Origin: CAYFJO01 sp964343305
Lineage (GTDB): Bacteria; Planctomycetota; Planctomycetia; Pirellulales; Pirellulaceae
Assembly (NCBI GenBank): GCA_964343305.1
Contig: CAYFJO010000037.1
Span: forward strand, 1-45,807
Length of the DNA stretch: 45,807 nt
Direction of reading: 5' to 3'
This document shows positions 34,667-42,573 of the stretch, in pieces; the stretch's first letter is position 1, and each line of letters starts with the position of its first letter. Position numbers and translations under genes: made by a program. Under the pieces are notes generated by a model. The model was not told the origin of the DNA. It saw only the letters and a program-made list of their open reading frames with translations, and ran no database searches.

Positions 34667-37636
34667 TCATTCTAAAAAAGTCCCGGTGATCTTACCGGTG
34701 CGTTTCCAAGGGATACCGATCATGCCGGTATAGGTGCCCTTGTTCTCCAGGTTTTTCTTGCCGGTCTTCGGATCGGTCTTTTCCACGCCGGTCGATTCGA
34801 AGCTGTACTGCATGGCAATCGCGCCGCCTTCACCGACGCCGCGAAATTCGCTGGCCGCCGATTTCCAATCCACGTCATAGTATCGATCGTCATGGGTGAT
34901 AAGCGTCACTTTACCCTTAATGGCATTTCCTTTAACCGTTAATTCATCGACCACCACTTCCCACGTCATTTGGTTTACCCGTCCAGCGCAGGAAGCAATT
35001 GCAGTTAGCTTGTCATTCTTATCAATACTGACCACAATGAAGACACTGGCTTTCGGCGGGTCACCGTTTTGCAATGCCGCGCCGCCGCACGCGCCATTGA
35101 CCAGGTAAGCGACAAAGTAACGACTGCCGTCTGGCTTTGTCACAATCGGACCGACTACATCGCCTTTCACTTCACGCGGCTTGTCCAGCGCTTCGACAAT
35201 ACGGGTATAAGTGCCTGAAAAGTTTTTGCCATCGCGTTTCAAATCGATTTCAAACGGTTCGTACTGGTAGCCCAGACGTACCTTGGCCGGGCCTTTGAGA
35301 CTGTCGTCAGTCAGCGTCAGGTCATGCGGAACGACCGTTCGCCACGGCGAAGCGTAGGACCAGTCCTGCGGTCCCCAGGTGACGGCCAGGCGGGTATCGG
35401 GGGAGGTGATGTTCGCGGCCTTGCCGCCCAGACTGATCAGCTTGTCGCCACGTTTGCGGATACGGATGTTGACATCCTCCGCCCTGGGGCCGACGACTGC
35501 AGCGCCTTTGGCTGTCAACTCGATCAACTCGGTCCCGGCGGCCTCCTTATCCATACGCAGGTCATAACAGGCAAGCTTGTCCCCCATGCGGAAGATGAGG
35601 CGACCATCGGCGATGGCCGGCTTGGTCGGTGACAGATACCCGCCGGAGACCGCGTTGGACAGGCGACCGGGCAGAAGGTCAAGTCCTGAATCTTCCGTGC
35701 TGTACATCAGGATGCCTTCGCTCAAGACCCGGTCATTCGAAGCGACTTGCCAGGACCAGTTGTGGCTGACATGGCTCAAGGAATAGAGACCGGGATTCTT
35801 CTTCAGCAGCTTTCCAGTCTTGATGTCGGTGGCGGTAAATCCCGTGACACGTGAGTCGCTGTAATAGCCCCCGTGATTGGCAATATTCATCTGCCGACTG
35901 GCCGACGGATGCACCTTTTCGTTGACCCACAGCCTCTTGGCGCCCTTGGTCGAGATCCTTACGCCACCGATGCGATGGCCGTCCTGAGGATGCTTCGCCT
36001 TGGGGTTTTCGCCCTTCACATTGACTATCGCCATGTCACCGATCACAAGGATCTGCCCATCGTTGTAGCCGAGGGCGTCAGATTCCCAGAGAATCTTCCC
36101 GTTGGTTGGATCGACCATCAGGAACGTCTCCGGTGTAACCTTCGATTTGTCTATGCGCTTCCCAACCGGCTGGCTCCGGCCCAGAACCAGGTATTCCCTG
36201 CCATTCTCACGGTATAGCCCGGGAATTCCCATCGCCGGCCACGAATGACTTGAACCACCGCCTCCGGCATCGTCGATCGACCATTTCTCCGCACCGTCCT
36301 GCGGGTCGAGCCCAACGGTCTTCCAACCGTCTTCTGTCGCCTTGGTCAATACCAAGGTTCCTCCAATCTGCGTCACCGAAGTGTCCGATGGTACACCGTT
36401 AAGGCCATAACCGCCCTTGTACCAGACCTTCTCGCCGGTGACCGCGTCGAGGCAAATCACGCCACCGCCGATGCGGACATAGACCTTGCCCCTGTAATAA
36501 CAGGGGATACTGGCTCTTCCGCTTTTCCCGCCGGCGCCAACCGCTGAACCCGGCTTGCCATGGTACTGCCACAGCGAACTCCCGGTCCGCGCGTCGAAGG
36601 CGAAGATGCTGTCACGCAAGGGCGAGAGATCCTTGGCGAGCAATCCCGGTTTGGCACCCAGGCGGTAATAGGGATTCCTCGCCAAGTCCGGATGCTTCTT
36701 GATCGCTTCGAGGTCCGGCGAGGGAGCGTAAACGAACACCTTGTTGTCAGCCATGATCGGGCCGCCAAACCCCGCTTCCCAGAGCGTCGTCCAGGCGATC
36801 GGGTACATGCAGAAATTGCCACGCATCAAGCCGCCGCCGCGACCGGCGCCCAGGGGCAGGTCCGCCACCCACAGCAGGCGCGCATCGTGCAGGGAGTTCA
36901 CCAGCGGCGTCTTGCTGTCGATCGCCGAACCGGTCAGGTTGGGACCGTGCGCCATCGGCCAGTTGTTGCCCTTGGCATACTCGGTGCCGGGCTTGGCCTT
37001 CCAGTGATCGGCAATCCACTTGCCGGTAATGTCAACCGTGGTCTTCTCGTTGCCCTTGCCGTAATCGTCGTCCTTTCCTGCGTACTGCCAATACACGGCC
37101 TTGCCGCTCAAGACGCCGTTCTTCTCTTTGGCGTCGATCTCCAGGCGATAGACCAGGGCGCTGTTGCTGCGGCCGACACCGGCCACCGAGTCCACCTGGC
37201 TGATCTTGATGTCGAGCATGCCGCTGAGCGTCTTGCCGCGGAGCTGGAGTGGCGGCTCCTTGCTGGTGTGGATGATCTCGACTTCGCCTTTTGCGTAGAG
37301 CGCCTTGTACTTCAGAAAGACCTTGTTTTTGTAGGAGTAATATCCACGGGCCTCCTCGGGCACGTCGATCTTCTTGCCGTTCTTGTCGACAAAGGCGATC
37401 GCCGGTGAAGGGATCACGTCGATGCGATGGACAAGGTTGTCGCGATCGGGCAATTGGGCATAACCCATGTGGAACTTGCCCTGACGGTGATAGAGCGTCA
37501 CCGCCACATCGTAGCGGCCCTGCACCAATTTCGGAATTTCGAGTCGAAGGACCTGCGACGCTTCCTCTGCCGCAGACGCGGTCAGCGAGGGCATGCTGGT
37601 GATGAGCATCAGAATGGATGCGTAGGCGAATCTCAT
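34667..37636 (-). CDS. Large secreted PQQ-like beta-propeller protein (type 2)
   Basis: 989 residues with a signal peptide (about 1-22) and a strong AAGGAG site before the ATG at 37636. Propeller repeats include IFAFDARTGSSLWQYHG, VICLDAVTGEKVWYKGG, GLDPQDGAEKWSIDD, MVDPTNGKILWESDAL and KLACYDLRMDKEAAG. The first 220 residues are beta-rich and not propeller (RYDVAVTLYHRQGKFHMGY). The last 200 residues (FEIDLKRDGKNFSGTYTRIV, SAASEFRGVGEGGAIAMQY, RTGKITGTFLE) form two small beta-domains of unknown family. Secreted PQQ-like propellers may be dehydrogenases or binding scaffolds; the active-site residues were not confirmed. It faces the 32525 gene tail to tail. Confidence 0.82.
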   Translation of the reverse strand: MRFAYASILMLITSMPSLTASAAEEASQVLRLEIPKLVQGRYDVAVTLYHRQGKFHMGYAQLPDRDNLVHRIDVIPSPAIAFVDKNGKKIDVPEEARGYYSYKNKVFLKYKALYAKGEVEIIHTSKEPPLQLRGKTLSGMLDIKISQVDSVAGVGRSNSALVYRLEIDAKEKNGVLSGKAVYWQYAGKDDDYGKGNEKTTVDITGKWIADHWKAKPGTEYAKGNNWPMAHGPNLTGSAIDSKTPLVNSLHDARLLWVADLPLGAGRGGGLMRGNFCMYPIAWTTLWEAGFGGPIMADNKVFVYAPSPDLEAIKKHPDLARNPYYRLGAKPGLLAKDLSPLRDSIFAFDARTGSSLWQYHGKPGSAVGAGGKSGRASIPCYYRGKVYVRIGGGVICLDAVTGEKVWYKGGYGLNGVPSDTSVTQIGGTLVLTKATEDGWKTVGLDPQDGAEKWSIDDAGGGGSSHSWPAMGIPGLYRENGREYLVLGRSQPVGKRIDKSKVTPETFLMVDPTNGKILWESDALGYNDGQILVIGDMAIVNVKGENPKAKHPQDGHRIGGVRISTKGAKRLWVNEKVHPSASRQMNIANHGGYYSDSRVTGFTATDIKTGKLLKKNPGLYSLSHVSHNWSWQVASNDRVLSEGILMYSTEDSGLDLLPGRLSNAVSGGYLSPTKPAIADGRLIFRMGDKLACYDLRMDKEAAGTELIELTAKGAAVVGPRAEDVNIRIRKRGDKLISLGGKAANITSPDTRLAVTWGPQDWSYASPWRTVVPHDLTLTDDSLKGPAKVRLGYQYEPFEIDLKRDGKNFSGTYTRIVEALDKPREVKGDVVGPIVTKPDGSRYFVAYLVNGACGGAALQNGDPPKASVFIVVSIDKNDKLTAIASCAGRVNQMTWEVVVDELTVKGNAIKGKVTLITHDDRYYDVDWKSAASEFRGVGEGGAIAMQYSFESTGVEKTDPKTGKKNLENKGTYTGMIGIPWKRTGKITGTFLE

Positions 37637-37700
37637 TGTTCGTTCTCCTTGGAGGTGTTGCAGCTTGTACCGAGTGAATTAAAAGAGTGAAGTAAAAGGA

Positions 37701-37728
37701 AGTGAAAGGGACGGGAGTCCTTTTGACT
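37701..37728 (-). terminator. Weak terminator-like hairpin
   Basis: Bases 37701-37712 can pair with 37717-37728 (10 or 11 of 12 positions with one G-U), followed on the minus strand by a loosely T-rich stretch. It lies downstream of the frameshifted propeller gene and upstream of the 34667 gene on the same strand. No clean T-tract is present. Confidence 0.3.
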
Positions 37729-37804
37729 CTTTACTTCCCCCCTATTCTGTTTTCGCCGCCGCGGCTTCATGCATGCGTAACTTGAAATGGCGACTGCTGC
37801 TCTT

Positions 37805-39165
37805 TTACTGGTTCTTCTTGATCACCGCGAAAAAACCATCCTTGGGGTCTTCTTTTTCGCCACTGGCGTCGCCCGACTTTGGTTGGATCGCGTTGGTGAC
37901 AAACATTCCATCGATCATGCCGCTGCCTGCGAACACGGCACGTGTTTGTCCGGCAATCGTGCGAACGTCGACTGCGTGTGGCGATCCTTTGCCATCGCAT
38001 GTGCGAGTGCAGACGAGGCGTGTCTTGAGATCGGGTGACATCACGAGAAGGAACCCGCCTGCAGTATATTCGCCGCCTGTGGGATTGACGTTCAATGGAA
38101 GGCCAGATGCTGCGCGACCGACGATGTACACGCGGCCTTGGGCATCGGCGGTGATGTCGCCATGTTTGGTTGCCGCATAGTTAGCCCGTCCGCTGCTGAG
38201 TCGCCCGCAGAACTGCTGGCCAAGCAGATAGTCGCCAGTCGCGGCCTCGAAGCGGGCGAAGAAGCATTTGTGTTCCGCACGACTGTTGTGGAATTTGTGG
38301 TAATTGTCTCCGCCAACCAGATCCACCTTTTTCATGATATCTCGCGGGTGATAGCGGAACAGGTGGTTGCCCCCGGCGACTTGAAAGGTCACGTACAACT
38401 TGCCGTCGCGACCGATCGAGCAGCGATCACCCCGGCTGTCGGCCATGTTGTTTGTCGGCTTGTTGAGGAAACGGTCCGACTCGCGATCGGTCGACCAATC
38501 GTAGTTGCTCCACTTCAGACTTCCGTCGTAAGCATGACCGCGAATGTAACAAATCTGCACGGGATATTTCTTTTTTCCGTCGAAGACGTGTGCGTTTCGA
38601 AAGCCAGTTTGGATCACCGTTTTTGAAGCACTATCGACGCACACGTCGCAGGTGTACTGTCCCCCTTTTGCTGTGCCGAGTGGCTTACCGTCGGCACCGA
38701 AGATATGGACGGTCCGCTCGACGATGCAAGCAACCGTCCCATCTTTACCTGCGTCGATGCGAGTGACGTTGCCGGGCGCCGCTTTCCAGATCGCCTTCTT
38801 GCCATCGGACGAGAGTTACTCAGTCCGTCGGCTCCCGCTGCCAGGTAGAGGTTGCCTTCGCTGTCGATCGCGAGATCATTTACCTCGCTGGCAACACTTG
38901 CTGCCGAGAGCAATTTGCTCCCATCGATTGGAAGAAAGACGACGCAACCTTGGTTGTCGCCCGTGGCCCCGAGTTTCTCTCGCACCGCGGGGCCGAAGTT
39001 GCCGGCCAGTACGATCGTACCGTCCTCTTGGATGCAGGCACCAACGACCGAGTCATTGAATCCGGCTTCCCCCAGGAACGAGGAAGCGACGAAGTCGAAT
39101 TCCGCGGCTATCGTCGACGCCGCCAAAAAAGAAACTAACAGGCTGACAAAAAGTGTTCGCTGCAT
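37805..39165 (-). pseudogene. Secreted beta-propeller gene with one-base frameshift
   Basis: The 5' part (39165 to about 38815) encodes a signal peptide and propeller text (CIQEDGTIVLAGNFGP, VNDLAIDSEGNLYLAAG). Around 38815-38825 the reading jumps to another frame, which continues to 37805 with ISRVDAGKDGTV-like text, then VCVDSASKTVIQTG and ADAQGRVYIVGRAASG. The span is 1361 bases, one short of 454 codons, so a single missing base restores one protein of about 453 residues. The frame-shifted text just after the break, SSDGKKAIWKAAPGNVTRID, reads well in the second frame. No programmed-frameshift signal is seen. The original product was probably a secreted propeller with SBBP-like repeats. 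Confidence 0.8.
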
Positions 39166-39209
39166 GATGTGTATTCCTGTGAAAGGAGTTTGGGGGGCGA
39201 CCAGCCGCG

Positions 39210-41189
39210 CTACGGTAGATCGTGTTTGCGGTGTTGCCCGACCCAGTCGGGTGCCCATTCTGGTACCTTGACTCGTTGGCGAATCAGCCAGTCGGGGATC
39301 TCACCGAAAGGATAACCCGCATCGGGAACGAACAGACCGATCTCGCCTTGGGAGCGGTCCATGTCAATCTCACCACCAGCAAGTGTCGCCACGACCTTGC
39401 CTTTACGTGCAACGGTTACATAGGTCGCCCGAGCATCAGCATCCACACCGCCTGCAAAAACAATCTCATCGTTCCCTACGCGAACGCCGCCATCGATCCG
39501 TTCCATCTTCGGCGGCTTACTGCCGGGATAGAGCACCGTAATAAACTCGCTCGACTCGCCCTCGACCGTGAGCCGGACGCCTTTGGTATACTCCCTAATG
39601 AAAACGCTACCCTCTTTGTTTTTCTTTTCGAATTCCCAATCGTGTCGCCCGTGTGCGAACTCTTGGGGATACGCACAAAAAAGCGTTAGATTGCCGAACT
39701 CAACCGTGCTGTCGTGCTGATCGCATTTATCAGAAAGCACGTGCAGGCAATAGGTTGCCTTCACTTTCGGGCCGACATGCTGATCGCGGACGACGAAATA
39801 GTCTTCGCCGCCATTTTTTACGCACACGACCGTACGACGGTACTTCAGTGGCGTGTCAAACCGCTGCTCGGGCAGATAGACGTCCCAACCTTCCGGTGGG
39901 TACTTCGTCGTCACACGCAGGCGATCTGATTCGACTTGGCCCATGGCGATGTCGACGTCTGCTGATGTCTTCAAGGCGATCACGCGCTCGTAGCCATCCA
40001 TGTTTGCCCAAGGCAATTGACCGGTGTGGAAAGCGACACGATTGTGCATGTGTTCTTGCCCGGCACGAGGACCGTAGCTGCACATGTGATCGATGGCGAC
40101 CTGTCGAGCGTTCGCACAATAGTGCAGCGACAACTGATCGCCGTGATAATGCCCTCGGTTAGGACCGCTCTTGAAAGCCAAGTATGTTTCGTCGGCAGTC
40201 GCCGGTTTGTTGCGAAAGACGACGCCGAAGCCGGGTAGTTCTTCCGTCTTGAATTTCTTGACGTCTTCACGAACGCCGTACTGGGCCGCCACTTCAAATA
40301 CGTCAGGTCCCAATGGATGGGTGTCGCCACCAGGGTGGCAACGTCGCTCGCCTGGCGCGATCGGTTGTGACAGGTGCACCAGAAACGATGCACCCGCTCT
40401 AAACCGGGGCCACTTGGTCGGATCGAATCCCAAATGTTGTTTGCAGGCAGGAGCTAATATCGACCACGACTTCATTGCGTGTGCCACATACCCGGGACAC
40501 TCCTGGCCTGCGCCGCCCGGAAGTGTGATCGAATGGTACAGATCTTCGTGAAACTTTTGCTCGGCGATAGCGGCAAACTGTTTGAAGTTTGGGTGTTTCT
40601 TCAGACGCGTCGCCATGGCAATCGGGCCGCGTTGGAAGTCGGTGAAGAAGTTTGGGTTCTCGCTCGACCAGAAATTCCAGTACGAGCCGTAGGCATCGTT
40701 ATCGAACAACACCTGCGTGTGCATGAGCGTACTAAGATTGCCCTGCATGCCGATGCTTCGCACTGCCTGCTTGCCAAAACCACGCATCGGACCGGAAGGA
40801 TTCATCCCGCTGTTGAAGAAGTCCTTGCCAGAGAAATCCCCCAGTTTGGGCGGCTTCTTGCCGTTGCTGAGTAGCTTGTCCAGGCCAGGCCATGCGAGAA
40901 TGAAATCGTGATGCAGTTTGTCGAGTGGTTCGAACGCGTTGGCGCGAACGTAGGACTTAGCCGCCTTGTCAACAAACAAATCCGTTGGACCGGCAACGAG
41001 AAACCAGTATCGGCTGCCCTTCCATGTGGGACATCGCAAACCAGCATAGTCCGCCGACTTCTTTACCCGGGCCTCGATCATGTTGTTATGCGGCCAATGC
41101 CACTTGCCGGTGCGACAAACCATCGCCCCGACGGCATGCTTCCCGTCGTGACAGGCGAAGAACCAAGGAGAAGTCGATATCCGCTCCAT
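39210..41189 (-). CDS. Heparinase II/III-like lyase, 5' end lost
   Basis: An open frame of about 659 residues from an ATG at 41189, but homologous-looking text begins only near PWFFACHDGK (about 41169). Upstream codons are antisense to a transposase fragment, and there is no signal peptide although its two relatives have one. The catalytic-type region is intact: GHYHGDQLSLHYCANARQV, DHMCSYGPRAGQEHMHNRVAFH, a good match to the heparinase II/III C-terminal motif with paired His and an Asp. The C-terminus is complete (QHRKHDLP). The gene has probably lost its N-terminal toroid part and its promoter. It may be silent or use an outside promoter. Confidence 0.75.
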   Translation of the reverse strand: MERISTSPWFFACHDGKHAVGAMVCRTGKWHWPHNNMIEARVKKSADYAGLRCPTWKGSRYWFLVAGPTDLFVDKAAKSYVRANAFEPLDKLHHDFILAWPGLDKLLSNGKKPPKLGDFSGKDFFNSGMNPSGPMRGFGKQAVRSIGMQGNLSTLMHTQVLFDNDAYGSYWNFWSSENPNFFTDFQRGPIAMATRLKKHPNFKQFAAIAEQKFHEDLYHSITLPGGAGQECPGYVAHAMKSWSILAPACKQHLGFDPTKWPRFRAGASFLVHLSQPIAPGERRCHPGGDTHPLGPDVFEVAAQYGVREDVKKFKTEELPGFGVVFRNKPATADETYLAFKSGPNRGHYHGDQLSLHYCANARQVAIDHMCSYGPRAGQEHMHNRVAFHTGQLPWANMDGYERVIALKTSADVDIAMGQVESDRLRVTTKYPPEGWDVYLPEQRFDTPLKYRRTVVCVKNGGEDYFVVRDQHVGPKVKATYCLHVLSDKCDQHDSTVEFGNLTLFCAYPQEFAHGRHDWEFEKKNKEGSVFIREYTKGVRLTVEGESSEFITVLYPGSKPPKMERIDGGVRVGNDEIVFAGGVDADARATYVTVARKGKVVATLAGGEIDMDRSQGEIGLFVPDAGYPFGEIPDWLIRQRVKVPEWAPDWVGQHRKHDLP

Positions 41190-41577
41190 CAAGTCCACGA
41201 TGCAAAGGGACATCCTGCGTTGCAAGACGCCGGAGATGGTTCACAAAGAGATTTGGACTCACTGGTTGGCGTACAACTTACTCCGCACGGTGATGGCCGT
41301 TGCCGCTGACGAGAACGATACCGAACCTCGCAAGGTGAGTTTCAAAGGAGCCAAGCAAGCCCTCACCGCATTCGCTCCCAAGATCGAAGCGGCTCAGCCA
41401 AAAGACCGTGCGCGGCTGATGGATGCCATGCTGACGACCATTGCTTACCATCACGTTGGTGGCCGTCCGGGACGCCGGGAACCGCGGGCGCGAAAACGAC
41501 GACCCAAGCCAGGCGCAAGACTAACGCAACCTCGACACGTCGCCAAACTGCCGAACAATCATTCAAAGTGGTTCTAG
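41170..41577 (+). mobile_element. IS4-family transposase C-terminal remnant
   Basis: In one plus-strand frame, positions 41170-41577 encode about 135 residues starting at E-V-D-I-R-S-I-K and running through DILRCKTPEMVHKEIWTHWL and AYNLLR to a basic tail (RPGRREPRARKRRPK). The E and the K six residues on match the E(6)K part of the IS4 catalytic signature; the DDE Glu is therefore at or next to the break. The rest of the transposase (about 300 residues) and both inverted ends are absent. Upstream frames contain a stop, so the left edge is real. The remnant adjoins the truncated lyase gene, which points to an old insertion or recombination. Confidence 0.8.
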
Positions 41578-42573
41578 CCCGGACTGTCCGGGCCGGTTCG
41601 GTCGCTCGCAAAGTCACCCGCGCCAACTGGGTGCTTTTCTCTTTTCCGCTCGATGCACAACCTCAAGCCACCAGCGGAATCATCGCCTCTCGGCCTCGCA
41701 GCCCAAAACGAAAGGCAACTAACTTGGTGCGCGAGTAGATTTACCACGTTGCCAACCGCCGTCGGGCGCACTCATCTTGATCTTGGGACCTTAAGCTAGT
41801 GCCATTCGTTGCATCGGCTGATGCGATTTCCTTTCAATCCCAACTCCCATCGGTGAAATTCACCGACCGCAGTTCGCAACAGCCAGTATTGTAGTCCAAT
41901 TGATGTCGTTCGGGGATTCTTTGGCCACCTGAAACGGGCTGCGTTCGTGGCCAAGGTCGAACGGTCCTGAGTCACGAACGCAAGTTGCTGAGATGGCCGA
42001 GTTGATCGCGACCGCGGCGCGCAAACAGAAACGGCAAGCCGGGCCAACTAGCTCGGTTCGTCACCCGCGCATTATCGAAATCATCAAACGTTCCTTTCTC
42101 GAGAAAACGAATTTCTGATTCGACGTTCGGCGGTACATCGGTCGTCTGTCGCATCATGGAGATTCTGACACACTTTGGGTCGGCAGGGGTGGTGCAGCGA
42201 TACCCATCTGTGTGTCACGATACGGTCGTAGGAGAATACCCGAACACATCGTAGGTCCGAGAGGAGCACCAGGAACACGAAGCCGAAACAGAATCAAACG
42301 AGCGAGCGGGATTCGAAGCAAAGAAACTTCACCACAAAGGACCATTCGCGCAAAACGATCTATCACTTACCGCAAACACCGGGCTCCACCTGCTGGGTCG
42401 GCTGTTGGATCATGCCCGACAAGAGCGTCATGGTGTGCTTTACCCGGGCGACAGCGCCTGTCGAGGGACGACCCCGAGGGCCCGAAAGAGGTGCTCAGGA
42501 AACTGGATGTATTTCTCGTCGCGCGAAAATACGGAGTTTATGATTGAACCGAACGGCGTCGACCGGCCTTGAT
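41578..42573. other. Gene-poor scar region of about 1 kb
   Basis: No convincing gene. The only open frames (a 61-residue minus-strand and a 111-residue plus-strand ORF) have no signal, membrane or domain features. A short stretch at 41694-41735 reads as a basic peptide ending in a stop and may be another transposase tail, but this is weak. The position between a transposase remnant and an intact gene suggests eroded mobile DNA. Confidence 0.55.

Noticed and set aside
38815..38825. Programmed ribosomal frameshift
   Set aside because: No slippery heptamer or downstream structure was noticed, and the secreted propeller family does not use one to my knowledge.
41694..41735. Second transposase tail after the IS4 remnant
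   Set aside because: Only about 14 basic residues in a different frame; too short to support.
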